From: Sphagnum magellanicum
Lineage: Eukaryota > Streptophyta > Sphagnopsida > Sphagnales > Sphagnaceae
Direction of reading: 5' to 3'
Assembly (NCBI GenBank): GCA_021904315.1
Contig: CM038916.1
Location: 310,001-374,000, forward strand
Length of the DNA stretch: 64,000 nucleotides
Shown here: in pieces, positions 34,901-46,056 of the stretch
Position numbering within the stretch: position 1 is the stretch's first letter
Layout: each line of letters opens with the position of its first letter
Notes under the pieces: generated by a model
What the model was told of the DNA's origin: nothing
The model's input: the letters and a program-made list of their open reading frames with translations, nothing else
Databases searched by the model: none
Translations under genes and position numbers: made by a program

Positions 34901-37900
34901 TCCCTGCTAGAAGAGTTCCAGGTGGTGTTGCCTAATTTGATTGTGGTTGATGCGGGGCTGATTGCAAGCTGGGAATCAGAGCTTAAGCTCTGGACTACAC
35001 AAGTGGATTTCATTAATTATACCTCAGAAAGCACAGATGCAAGAGAGTTCATTCAACAAGCTGAATTCAACTTTCCAAATGGACCCATCAAACCACAGAT
35101 GATTTTGACCACCTTTGAAGTGTTAAATTCTGTAAGAAGGAAACCCAAATTTTTTACCACCAGGGACTTGTCTTATTACATATTGTTTGCACTTTGTTAC
35201 CAACCTGCAAAGAGACTTAGCAGGACTCAGATAATTTTTAAGCCCTAAGTGATCTGATTTTAGTGAGGAGGTTGTATTTCACAGATTTGGCAGTATGGAT
35301 ATCTTACAGACATATATATACTTGATGATGCAGGACATGGAGATCTTGAAGATGTTGCATTGGGAGGTTTTAGTAGTCAGTGAACTCAAGTCTTATTATC
35401 GACCCTTCAGCCAGATCAAGGCTGAGTTCCGCCTCTTGCTTTTGAGTGAACCTTTGAAGGTAGGCCATGGCTCTCAATCTACCATAAAACACACATCCCA
35501 AGAGGGACCTTGGTTGATGCTGTGGTCAGTGTATTTACAACCAGATCAGGACTTCTGTTTGCTGGTAGGAATACACCATTGGGGGACTGTGGGATTGCTG
35601 ATAATTGGCATCTACTGCTACCTTCTGTTGTCTCTTTTTCTCCTGATGATGATGATGATGATGTTGATGATGTGCTTTCATTTTGGCTGTTTCTAACTGG
35701 CTGGTTAACTGTTGGGAGCTGTCAACTGAATGCATATTCTTTTCACCTCAATTTCTCTTTTTTATTTCTTGCAGACCAATGTTGAAGAGCTGTCGCAATA
35801 TGTTTCGTTTCTGGAGCCATGGAAAAACCTGGTAATGCATGGCCAGGATGAGGGGACCCAAGTAGCTGAACTCCAAAGAAGATTGAGTGGACGGGTATGC
35901 TGACCCACCTATAAACACTGGTGACAAAATCCCTGTAACTTTTGCACAGAATGGACTCAAAGGCCTTCATGGAAATTGTGACTCTTAAAAGGAGATAGAG
36001 CAGAACTTTGATCTCTCTTGTCATGGCTTGGAGGGTATAGGTACCAAGTAAAGAAATCTACAAGTTGATGAGGATAATCCTTGCAGTTCCAAAGACATCA
36101 CTTGGTTGAAAGGACCCCAGATAACAAGAAGGGTCATAGGAAAACAATCTGAAATTGTCTTAACTTGTCAAGTGTCTATTATTTTGTTCGTAGGTGGCCA
36201 TGCGCGGGACAGGACTTCCAGAATTGAAAAAGGTGACAGATGCTGAATTGCTCAAGACCCCCCTTGTTTCTGACAAACAAAGGAATGAAGGAAAAGAGAC
36301 TGGGGCCCCTGAAGTAAATGGTGCTGGAGAGTCCCACCAAGGGATGGATCCCAAGACTTTGGATTCCATGCCTATGACCACTACACCTGCTGATCCAGGA
36401 GTCTCTGACAATACAGGATCTACAGAGGCAGAGGCTGGTGGACAGGAAATGAAGAAAATGACAGAGAAAAGGGAAAAGGCTATCAATGATAGAACTGAGA
36501 GTTTTCATGAAACCTCCCCTCGTATATCCTTCCCTCCAGATGCACTCAAGGTGACTACAAAAGAACCAGAGAAAACTCCCAACAGAAGTGACGGGCTTTC
36601 TACGGAGATGGCAATTAATCATACACAAAAGCGAAAGGAGGTGATAGGACGAGAAGGCCAGAGTAACTACATGCTTGAAATGAAGAACTTACTTACCAGG
36701 CTTTGCAACATTCTGCAGCTTCCGGTATTTCAGATGAAGATTACTTTCACTGCAGAACTGAGTGCATGTGAATGTCTTTGATTGAGTTCTTTACTGATTT
36801 TCCTTTGTGGCTTCTTGTCTCACCCAAAGGACACTCCTTTCAGCTTCTTCTATGAATGACCTCTTCTATTGACTTTGCAGGAAAATGTTACAAAATGGGC
36901 ACATAAATTATTGGTGCATATCTCTCAATCTTCCCGGCTCCTTAAGAAGGAGAAGTCACTCTATGAGATTGTTGCCCTTCATCTGTGTCTGGTATACACC
37001 TCCATTCATCATCTCTTTTTGGTGACTTTCTTTTTGCAATCCATTCATGATTTGCAGATGCTCATGGGAAAACTGTGTAGTTCTTTGTAGAGTTTCCTTA
37101 CTTTGTAACTGCAGTGTTGGGTGGCAGGCAATGACCTCCATTACCCACTGGATATATCTGGAACGATTGCTAGTGCAGAAGCAGAGTGGAAATTTGTGTA
37201 TTCAAATGTACAACTGCAGCAACTGATTTTCCAGAAGGTGAAAAAACTGTGTGCTACATACAGGAGGCCTTTGCCATCTGAGCTTGTTCCGTTGGCGCCC
37301 AACAATCAGTGTGTTTCAATGTGTAAGGCTGAGCCTCTGATCCTTCCATTGAATCCCACAGCTGCTGTGCAAGAGATTCTGCCAGCTCCATCAACCCTGG
37401 TCACGTTTGCACCCAATTCCGTCAGTGGAGAGAAAAACAGGCAAATGCCTTCTCCAAAACCAGAAGCCAATCATTCTTCAGACATGACATTGAGGCAACT
37501 GCATTCTTACAGTGCAGGGTGCGCAGAATCTCTTCAAGCCCATAGAGATACAAATCATGTAACCATTGTGCAAGAGCTTGAGAAGGGTTGTGCCCAACAG
37601 CCTTCACCTTCTCTGAAGCCTGGATCTGAAACCACATTAATGGTGCGAGAATCTCAACCAGACTGTGGGTCACAGTTGGTTGAGGAATCTCAACAAGAGT
37701 CTCTCGGAGTTTTGAACATACAGCCATCAAGCTTACAACCTGATATTTCAAGTCTTTTGCCAACTTCAGCAAGCATGGGACCATTATCTCAAGCACAGCA
37801 AGTGGCTACAATGGCAGGAGATCAGCTTGCTTTTGGAACATCAAATCAGCCACCTTCCCTGTCTTGCTCTGCTGTGCTTGCACCCCAAGCAACAATTTGT

Positions 37901-40900
37901 GAAACTCTGCAAATTGAGGTATAGGGCCTTACAGTTCTTGCACAGGATGAGAATTTTCAGTTGGTGGGTTCTGCAGTTGAGATTAAAAAGCTGGTTTCTC
38001 AGGCTTCCTTGTATTCCTGTTTTTCTGCAGTTTCCTGAGGCAATAACTTCTGAAATTCAGCAACTTGAGGAGGCACAGGTCATTACAGTTGCTGCACAGG
38101 AGGATGATGCCCAGCTGGTACAGTCTGCAGCCGATGAGACTGAAAAGCTGAACTCTCAGCCTTCTGTTCAGTTGCCCCAAGCAAGGTCTGAAACTCAGCA
38201 CCTGGAAGTAGAGGGTCTTACAGGTGCTGCACAGCAGGAGGATGCTCAGTTGATGTGTTCTATTACTTATGAGAGCGAAGAACTGAACCCTCAGCCTTTA
38301 CTTCCTTCCTCTTTTACACAGTTGCCTCAGACAGCACCTTCTGAAACTCAGCAGCTGGAAGTAGATGGTCTTATGGGTGCTGCACGGGAGGAGAATTCTC
38401 AGGTCATCTGTCCCATAGTCACTGGGACTGCAAAGCTGGACTCTCAGCCTTTATTGCCTTCCTCTTTTATTCAGTTGCCATGGGCAACGACTTCTGAAAC
38501 TCAGCAACTGGAACTGGAGGATCTTACAGCTACTGCACAAGAGGAGGATGCCCAGATTATGTGTTATAGAGTGTGTGAGACTGAAACACTGGACTCTCAG
38601 CCAACCACGCAGCTCCTGGCAACCATGTCAGGCAAAGTTGATGTCTCTAAGGAATTGGATGTGCAGATTACACGTATCAGCAAAGAAGGAATACCTTCAG
38701 CAAATGATACTGTCACTCGTGCAGATGCTTTGCAATCACAACCTCCATTGGTTTCAACCCAACCTTCTGTATCTTGCTTACCTCAGTCCCAGGTGACTTT
38801 TCTCTCATTAGATGTGTATTAGACTCCCAATATGTCACTTGAAAGATCTCAAGCATCTGTTGTTGCATCTAGACAGGACTTCTATAGTTGTTAGATTCCA
38901 AAGAGTTTGCCAGTTGGGAGAGCCTGTGTACATCAAGCTATACAGTAAAAAGTTCTAAGCTGTAAAACATCTGGATTCAATGACTGGTATTGCCTGCAAA
39001 TGGTGTGCAGCTTGATGCACTTCAGCATGAATTCATTCGCATACTAGGGAAACAATTGCGAGATGATCGGAGATTGATACTGAAGGGTCAAGAGAAAGAG
39101 GGGGAGATGCTCAGTTGTTGGCTTGATCATGAGATGGCACTACTGCAGAGAGTGTTTGACAGAGCCTGTCTTGACATCCGGGCTATGTATTCCACTCCTG
39201 GTCCACTCATCAAGGCACAACACAAACAGTTTGAGGGGCAAATGAGTGCATTGCAACTGCGAGGGGCTAATGACAGGAAAACAGTGGAAGACAGACACAG
39301 TAGTGACCTTCAGAAACTCCTGAAGTTGTACAAGGCACAGGCAAGGCATGTTCGCGAGGTTCGGGATCCAAATAATTTTCCTGGCAGCAGTGCTGGGCTT
39401 GTGGACGAAGTGAATACACTCCGGGATTATTATATTAGAATTTTGGCTAGTGGGCAAAAGGGGGATGAGTCTACTAATCATTTGGCAGCTTGGTCAACAT
39501 TGTTATGTGACCAGCAGCCAGCAACCTCTGTGCTTCGAGCTACTGAGTACCAGCCACCTGTGTGTGTCCCTCCATCAACAGGGATTTCCCCAAATGCTCC
39601 TCCTCCCAGTCTGCAGCACCTTGCTCAGTATCCAAGAACCCATCAAGCTCAAGTTTCACCATGGGTGCATAACAATCAGAATGCTCAACCATTTACAAAC
39701 ATGGGCCCTTCTGGATCTTTCTTGCATGTTGCAAGGCCCACGAGTTCTCCATCACTGGGTTTTCCAAGCCCTCTGGTGTGTGTGCCAAATTTCCATCTTC
39801 CCCACTGCTTTTTGGATATACCATGACACTTTCATGTTGTGGAGAGCCTTTCCAAGTCTCTGATCACTTTTTCAGGCAGACAAATTTATGTTTCTGAGAT
39901 TGCTTTCCTTTTTATCACCACTGTCTTTGAAGTTGTAGCAGTTGATTCTAAGATTCATCCTTTCATGATTAGGAGATTGAATCAACTCAAGGCACTAAAG
40001 AGTACACAGCCATGAGTTCTGGGGTTTATGGGACATATGTTAATGTGGGTCCCTTTGATGGCAAAGTTGAAGTGTTGGGGAAGGGTCTATGGATTCGAAA
40101 TGCTGTATGTAGTTGGTAAATGTTCACATGTACTGCTGTGATTTGACAAATTCAATGGGTTCTGTATTTGGGGTCATGTTTGTAGGTGGCTCCAGATGCA
40201 CGCCCATCACACATCTTGATTGACTCATTGTTGAGAGCAAGAGAAAAGCTATGCAAAGAGTTGGAGCAACTCAAATGCTTATACGATGAACAGGTAAATA
40301 CTATGTCTCTTGAGTGCTAGCCAAAATCATGACTGAGTCTCTTATCATTGCTTCCAGAAATGCAACAAAAACTTGGGACACAGATTTTGTATATTGGGTT
40401 GCCAAAATTTTGGGCTGATTCTTATATTCTTATCTACACCCAATTAGGAGCTGATGAAGTCAGTGGGTAGTCATGGCAACTCATCACTGCTGTTAATGAT
40501 TAAGGTAATGGTCTGAGACTTTGTGAGTGACTCTCATAAGGTTAAGACTGCACTAATTTTGGTGCTACCTTGCAAATTGTTGTTGTGGAACTTTCTCTGC
40601 AATTTGATAGATATGTTTGGTTGATTCCAGTCGCAGAAAATCAAAGGAGAGTATGACACGGAGGCAGATCTCCTTCACAAGAAATATGAGGCACTCTTGA
40701 CAGAGGAACATCGCACATTCTCTTTGAAGCAACAAGTCATCCAACAAAACATTGCCAAAGTGGAGCGTAACCGTCAGCTAGCAGAAGCTCTCAAGCTGCG
40801 AGAACTTCTTGTACAACCCGGTAATTCCTCAGAACAGGGGGTTCACTGTTTGAGACCAGTCAAGATTTCAATATGGTTTTTTGATCATTGGTTTTATCCT

Positions 40901-41963
40901 GGATCTATCCTTATTACATGCAGGACAGCATCAGTGGTTTTTGTGTGCTGTAACAACTTGGAGCATGAAGAGGGTTTTGAAAGATGTCAACGATTTCACA
41001 TTTTCTTTCACTAACTGGGACAAATTGTGTAGTTACATCAGCTGTGTTTTCTTACACTTTTGTCTCTACCACCCATTTGAACATGGATCCAATTGTTGGT
41101 TTTCTCAAATGAGATTGATGTGGTGGTGATAGAAGATGCTTATCAAGAGCAGCAATTTTTGGACTATCTACCTGACTCTAGACCAGCATGATCATTGCAC
41201 TTGTGAGAGGGGCCATTTACTTACATTTTTACTGTGGGGTGTTCAATCAGTAGATTTGGAAGGAGCACCCACATGGCCGGTTTCACCAATGTATAGACCC
41301 ACTACTGGTTCACAAGTCTCACCTACTACTGCACCTGTGCAACAACTGCCTCACCAGCAACTGTCTTCTGCAAGTATCAGACAAGGTGACTTTCATTTTG
41401 CATTTCTCTGTTTGCAAAGAACAGAAGTCCAGTTTGTGCTGCTGCTATGATCAAGTGTTAAGTATCATTTCTATATACTGAGGGGACTGCATACCACAGC
41501 ACTCCTAGAGTTGCTGCTAGCAATAAGTTCTGTTCTGAGAAGCATGTCTCATCTGATGAATAGAATTCTTTTTTTTGGGCTCATTGTCACAGGTCTTGTT
41601 GCCCCCATGCCTACACTGAGGGCAATGCATCGAAAGCAGGCATCCAGAACCATATCAAGAGGACCAGATCAACTGAGAAGGCTTGAAGATAGTGCTGTGA
41701 TGATGGCAGGGGTAGTTGTGCCATCAGCAAGCCCAAGAGGACCAACAGACCAACCAAGGGTGATGAGTATGCAAACAGAAACCAACCCAGAATCTGTGCA
41801 ACCAGCCAAAGCACAGAGACCTGCTCAGAGGCCTGCTGCAGTTATGGAACTACCTGATCTTGACAGAAGAGATAGTAGCATCACAGCAGCCCAAAGGGCT
41901 ACTGGCCCTTCATTTTGGTCAGATGCAGTTTTAATTGAGTTATCAGATTCCGGGGAAGAATAA
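28927..41963 (+). CDS. MOM1: MOM1-like silencing factor: PWWP, two chromodomains, half SNF2, coiled coil (22 exons, ~2651 aa)
   Basis: In Arabidopsis MOM1 is a nuclear, CHD3-derived factor that silences transposons without major loss of DNA methylation. Here the joined exons give a protein of about 2651 residues. Order: acidic N terminus; PWWP (about 265-355); acidic repeat region (360-840); chromodomain 1 (about 949-1000); chromodomain 2 (about 1012-1085); N-terminal SNF2 lobe (1109-1331); spacer; MOM1-type helical block (about 1490-1610); Gln-rich repeats (1814-2020); coiled coils (2068-2160 and 2367-2485); and C-terminal acidic tail. HKNAIMIDQ stands where a SNF2 Walker A would be, so ATPase activity is unlikely. 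MOM1-like anchors include ICLCWTA-type HLCLCWVAG and an EYDTEADLLHKKYEALL-type coiled coil. No PHD finger or helicase C lobe was seen. The start ATG follows an acceptor site; an alternative ATG lies at 28954. Transcript support is needed for exons 1, 2 and 21. Confidence 0.88.
30588..31460 (+). other. PWWP domain of the MOM1-like protein (end of exon 3, exon 4, start of exon 5)
   Basis: SRLVWVK at the end of exon 3 joins CAVNGELWWPAMRI in exon 4, giving the PWWP signature as WWPA, then GKIVSLFCVSKDLQFQVI as the beta-barrel core. Exon 5 adds IRPFGHFYNTWK and GFVAAVNEAHRL, matching the helical end of PWWP domains. PWWP domains bind methylated histone tails and DNA, so chromatin targeting is the likely role. 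Confidence 0.8.
31534..32300 (+). repeat. ~83-codon internal repeats in exon 5 of the MOM1-like gene
   Basis: MISGRSEDISDQ begins copies at 31534 and 31783 (249 bp apart, in frame), both followed by REKQEV.KYCL and LPLPQE.SVAA. A third, weaker copy covers about 32110-32300 (SLPQEISVAGN, GSQDMDEV). The region is acidic and probably disordered. Confidence 0.85.
33440..34090 (+). other. tandem chromodomains of the MOM1-like protein
   Basis: Chromodomain 1 in exon 6 has EYFVKWNSLSHAHNTWV; chromodomain 2 in exon 7 has EWYVKWIGLGYEDCTWE. The paired arrangement just before an SNF2 module is the CHD3/PICKLE layout and supports descent from a CHD3 remodeler. Aromatic cage-type positions (Y/W in YFVKW, W in TWV/TWE) are kept. 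Confidence 0.85.
34348..36991 (+). other. degenerate SNF2 N-terminal lobe and following MOM1-type helical block
   Basis: Exons 8-11 give LREWWHGHKNAIMIDQ, ATILFLVSLLEEF, LPNLIVVDAGLIASWESEL, WEVLVVSELKSYY and EFRLLLLSEPLK. These align in order with the MOM1 SNF2 remnant, in which the ATP-binding loop and DEAH box are lost; here the DEAH position reads VSEL. Exons 12-14 then give LTRLCNILQLPENV and IVALHLCLCWVAG, like the MOM1 block that follows the helicase remnant. No helicase C motifs were found between them. Confidence 0.75.
37919..38030 (+). other. intron derived from a coding repeat unit
   Basis: This 112-bp GT-AG intron lies beside tandem coding repeats. Read in the flanking frame it gives a stop and then GLTVLAQDENFQLVGS and EIKKLVSQ, plainly homologous to the downstream units GLTGAAQQEDAQLMCS and LDSQP/LNPQP. 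Its acceptor region (TTTTTCTGCAG then TTTCCTGAG) aligns with CTTTTACACAG then TTGCCTCAG inside the next exonic unit. Confidence 0.75.
38031..38600 (+). repeat. ~50-codon tandem coding repeats in exon 15 of the MOM1-like gene
   Basis: Four units share SETQQLE...L...AAQEEDAQ, and two share PLLPSSF.QLP. Units start near 38031, 38180, 38330 and 38480. The encoded segment is Gln, Glu and Leu rich. Confidence 0.85.
40186..40820 (+). other. coiled coil resembling the MOM1 CMM2 segment
   Basis: Exons 18-20 encode LLRAREKLCKELEQLKCLY and KIKGEYDTEADLLHKKYEAL, ending in NRQLAEALKLRELL. In Arabidopsis the CMM2 coiled coil dimerises MOM1 and binds the PIAL SUMO-ligase-like proteins. An earlier helix-rich stretch in exon 16 (39011-39300) resembles its N-terminal part. 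The assignment is by pattern, without alignment. Confidence 0.65.
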
Positions 41964-42950
41964 TAAGAATGATACTTTCGGTGACTTCTGAATCTTTTAT
42001 GGATGCAAAAGGTGCTGCTCCTGCTTTGTTCATAGTGGGATGCTATGTAGGATGGTATTCCCCAGTTTTGTCTGAAATCTCTGCCTGTAGATAACTAAGT
42101 TGTTTCAAAGTCTTCACATAAATAAGTCTGAGAGTTTCAGAGTGTACAGTGTGGGTCATATTCTTGGCCACTGACTCTTTTGTAACATAGATTTGAGAAA
42201 CTCAAGTGAAATCTACCCCAAAACTCACAAAGTTGATTTCCCAGTTGATTGTTTTTTTTGACCATAGGGTTGTTGCGTCAGGAGAGAGAACTCAGGTGCT
42301 GTGGTTGATGTCGATACATCTTCCTGCAACAAACTTTGCCTGGCCTTGGTTTTTTGGTGGTGTGCTAGACAGGAGGGGTGAAGCAGGTGAAGTCGCAGAA
42401 TTTGAGAAAATAGCAGAATGGGAGTCAGCTTGAACAAGAGAAGCAGCGAGCTGGGTTTACCAATGATCATTAAGCAACAAGGCTCTTAGTCCTGACATGG
42501 ATGTCTTCAAGAACAGGGGCTTGCTAGCCTCTTCCAATACATGCACCGGCCAACGACTCACAAATGTGACACTTGCATACCACAGCACAGTACTGGTAAA
42601 GAAGATGCCAACTTCCTTATGTTTGTATTGTCATATTGCATGGTATATAGATATGTATAATAGCAAAATGGTTGGAATTTCAGGGTTTCAGGGTTTAGGA
42701 TTTAGGCTTTAGGCTTGAGGCAAGTCTATTTATTGTTCGGAATATATCAGCTGTGGAAAGATATATATTAGGTTTCAATTTAAATTCAATTCCAAACCTG
42801 AATTGAATGATCTTTAAACACAAACAAACAAGTAGGTTGACAACTGTCCCACCCAAAAAATAGAATAATGAATCTCATGGTGTTTGATATGAAGTTAATT
42901 ACAAACTAAAATAGTCCACAACTATGATAGTTATTGGTTGAGAAAATATG
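41964..42950 (+). other. probable 3' untranslated region of the MOM1-like gene, then spacer
   Basis: No further exon was convincing. An open frame at 42206-42433 lacks recognisable motifs and is more likely untranslated. Confidence 0.5.
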
Positions 42951-43990
42951 ATTTTGGGAAATGTTAAACACATTTGACAATAATAATCTAATATTGTCCT
43001 CAATTGTGTTGCTATCAGGTTATTGTAATGGTTCTGATATTTGATCATTTGGAATGGTATTATTGCTCATATTAGACTAGCTGAGAAAAGAAAGATTTTC
43101 TGAAATTAAATACAGTCAGTTTATTTTACTCTTTGACCTATGTAACAGGCATACTACCTTGATATTAATTAAATATTTAATTAATCACTTAATTTACTTC
43201 TTTTTTTTTCCCCTATCAGGTTATTGTAGTGGGGTCTGCTAATTGGTTATTTGTGAATATTATTACTCATATGTAATAGCTGCGAAGCACCAAAATTTTC
43301 AAGTTAAATTGTAGCCAATTTATTTTCTTGTACAACTTGTGTAATAGTTTACCTTGATGTTAATTAATTAAGTAACTGATTAATTGATTGAATAATTAAT
43401 TAATTAACTTATTAGTTCAATTTTGGAAAATGGGACAATTGATGCACATATTCTATGTATACAGGTACGGTGGTACTCATAGCTGCCAATTTAACCTCTT
43501 TTGGTCACTTCATTTCTGAAGTAGTTTGTCTTTAAGTCGGAAAACAGGTTTCTTTAAAATCAACAAGGTTGTCATAATTCAATGCTAAATTTAAAGGTTT
43601 TAGCATTGATAATATTTAATTAGTTTACTAGTTTAATATCAAAATGGGTATGTGGATGCACATTTTGTCTATTGGTATTCTACTCAATGCTCATACACTC
43701 CAAATTGAACCACTTTTTTTTCGTACTTGTGGTACCGAAGTAAATTTTGTATAAATTGGAAAATGTGTTCTTAAACTCAACAAGGGTTTCAACTTTCAAC
43801 TTTCAATGCTAACATTAAGGGATGCTATTTATTGTTGATATTAATTAATTTACTAGTTTAGTTTTGAAAATGGGTATATTGCTGCACATTTTAAACCAGT
43901 TAGTACTCATACCTCCAATTTGAACCTCTGTTGGTTTAATTTTTATTACTAATGTAATTTTTTTTTTTTTCAAGTCAAGAAATGGGGTTC
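42951..43990. repeat. ~200-bp AT-rich tandem repeats between the convergent genes
   Basis: GGTTATTGTA(A/G)TGG recurs at about 43018 and 43219. Blocks like ACTCATA..TCCAATTTGAACC with a preceding AAAATGGG...GCACAT recur near 43475, 43689 and 43906, about 215 bp apart, interleaved with TTAATTAA-rich stretches. Confidence 0.7.
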
Positions 43991-44334
43991 TTAAAATTGG
44001 GTTCAGTAAGGTTTTTTGAATTTGCTATAGCCTTGAAATGTTTTTACTGTTGGATGTTTTTGGATTCTCCAAACATAACTTTGATTATTTCCACTGAAAA
44101 GCTGCCCATTTCCTTAATAAAGTCTGCAGTTGACAGAAATCGTTTGTATTATTTGGAATATGGAGTTCAAGAATTTTTAATTTAGGGTTTAATTTGCTTA
44201 ATTCTGAAAATTGTTAATCTTCTAATTCTGCAACCTATCTTGTAGGTACAAAATGTTTAGGTCCTGTAGATTGCTAGGTAGATAGGATAGTAGGTGCGCA
44301 CTACTAGGCAAGTACATGCCCGTAGTACCAGTGT
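43991..44334. other. spacer with nothing recognised
   Basis: AT-rich single-copy-looking sequence; an open frame at 43982-44185 has no recognisable motif. Confidence 0.5.
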
Positions 44335-44700
44335 CGGCGGTTATTAGAAATCAGGAACAGATCCCCGGCAGTCATCAGGGCAGCTCTTAGTATTCATAAC
44401 CACAGATTCCCCCCCCCCCAAAAAAGAAAACAAAAATCAAAAAACCGGTCCTAATATATAATAACCACAGTTCAAAAAATTGCAAAAAACACAAATATTT
44501 AAATAACCGCCCACGAAACCGCTGGTTTTCCCATGAAAACCATTGGTTTCTTTAAGGTTTTGAAATTAACCAGGACCCCGTGGTTCTTCCAATTCTGATT
44601 AATTCTCAACGAACGGAAAACCCGGGGATTCTCTAGTTCTGAAAGGTTTTGAAAGCCTGGATCCGGCGGTTCTTTATGAATTGAAATAACCACACAGCAA
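44335..44700. repeat. dispersed GGTTCTTT-type repeat, second locus
   Basis: Shares ATCAGG, CAGGAACAGA(C/T)CCCCG and multiple GGTTCTT/GAACGG-type strings with 24830-25150, in similar order. Related GGTTCTTTGAAA repeats occur at 55130-55560. Confidence 0.6.
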
Positions 44701-46056
44701 TGGTTAGTTAGTAATCTACACAGGTAAAGGGATAGTTGGTTTGTCAGTAGGTAGGTAGATAGGGAGCTAGGTAGGTAGGAAAAACAGTGGCAACAGAGAA
44801 ATGGCAGTCGTCTCACATAATGATGATTGCATTTTGTTGCCTTGTGTTCTCAACGGTGTAAATCCTTCTCATCAGAGTTGTCACCACCCTGCTGTCTCTC
44901 TCTCTCTCTCTCTCTCTCTACTGGGGGCTGAGAGACCCTTTCCCTCTCAGCTGGTTGTTGGTGGCCAGGTCCACCGCTCCAAATCTATGGGTTGCTCACA
45001 ACGGTGGGATTCTACAGAGCGCCCTATGCAAGTCCTGTTGTAAGAAGCTCACACCGTTGTTGTGTTAATTCCTAGCATTCATGGATAAATGGTTGGTAGA
45101 GCAACAATCTCAAGATTGACACAGCCTGTTTCAATAGTTCTATTTTGGTTTTGAACTGCTCTGCCTAAATGGCATAATAATGTTTGCAGAAGTCCATGCC
45201 CCGCTGCTCTTGATGAGTTTTGTCCCTGACTCAAAAGATCCTGAGCCTGACTGGGAGAAAGATGTAAATCATCCTTTGTGGATTACAACGGGAAGTAGCA
45301 AAATCACTGGTTTTGTGGAGGAATATGCTTACCTCAAATTGGGGCTTGTTATGGGCTTACGCAATTTGGATCTGGTGCAAGGGACAAGTCTGAGGAGAAG
45401 TGACTTTCCTTTAGCTCGTTGACCACGTGACTTCCGCTGCAAGACAATACAACAATTGTGATCAGCATCTCCCGCTTAAGTTTACAAATACAAATGAGAT
45501 TGAAATGTGCAAGAGGTACTTTGTCCCAACCACCCCTTGTTTTTCCCATTACAATTTTCAGAGATTTTGTAGAGTTGTACAAGCACACTACATGTATCTA
45601 AGAAAACTACCTGAATTTGAAATTCAATGTTTTAGCTCTTACAAAGTCAAAAATGGGAAAGGAGAAAAGTGGGTTTTATAAAGGTTGATGTTTCACCTTA
45701 TGCTTATCAGAGTAGGCGATTTTCCAACAGAGGATTGATCTGTGATTTTCCAACAGAGGATTGATTTGTTCGAACCTCCTGATTGTTGGTTTGTGTCAAC
45801 ACTCCAATTGAAAGAAGGAAGACAATTGAGAGAGAGAGCAGATCAGATGACGAAAATTGTTAGTATCATCATTAGTGCAGTTGATGCAAAATTTGTGCTT
45901 CAGAACAAACTTCTAATTCATATGCGAATCTGACATGAAGTTGGTCACATTATTTGTGAGGATGTATGGAAGAGATTACACAAGTGTTGCGATTTCTGTT
46001 TTGAGTGTTGATTGTTTGCAGCATTTCAGATGTCCAATCTATGTGAAGTTCAGCAC
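44701..46056. other. spacer between the convergent genes
   Basis: Holds GTAG microsatellites (44748-44780), a (TC)n run (44894-44919) and a 26-bp tandem duplication (GATTTTCCAACAGAGGATTG) at 45718-45769. An open frame at 45180-45422 (starts MFAEVHAPLL) is not recognised and has no supporting exon structure. Confidence 0.5.

Larger units (their letters stand above)
28927..41963 (+). other. exon model of the MOM1-like gene
   Basis: Proposed exons: 28927-29140, 29789-30018, 30240-30608, 30975-31132, 31354-32916, 33131-33629, 33863-34153, 34348-34506, 34868-35131, 35334-35459, 35775-35894, 36194-36724, 36881-36991, 37115-37918, 38031-38792, 39011-39775, 39973-40104, 40186-40293, 40448-40504, 40631-40820, 41254-41385, 41593-41963. 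They total 7956 nt (2652 codons including the stop). All introns are GT-AG except 33630-33862, which starts GC. Phases agree at every junction with no internal stop. An alternative acceptor near 40923 leads into an open but unrecognised frame and was not used. Confidence 0.8.

Noticed and set aside
40923-41130. Open frame after an acceptor-like site, considered as an extra exon of the MOM1-like gene
   Set aside because: Its frame leads to a stop before the well-supported downstream exon; splicing 40820 to 41254 keeps phase and sense.
45180-45422. 80-codon open frame starting MFAEVHAPLL
   Set aside because: No recognised domain, no exon context, and it sits in a repeat-laden spacer; kept only as a note in the spacer entry.
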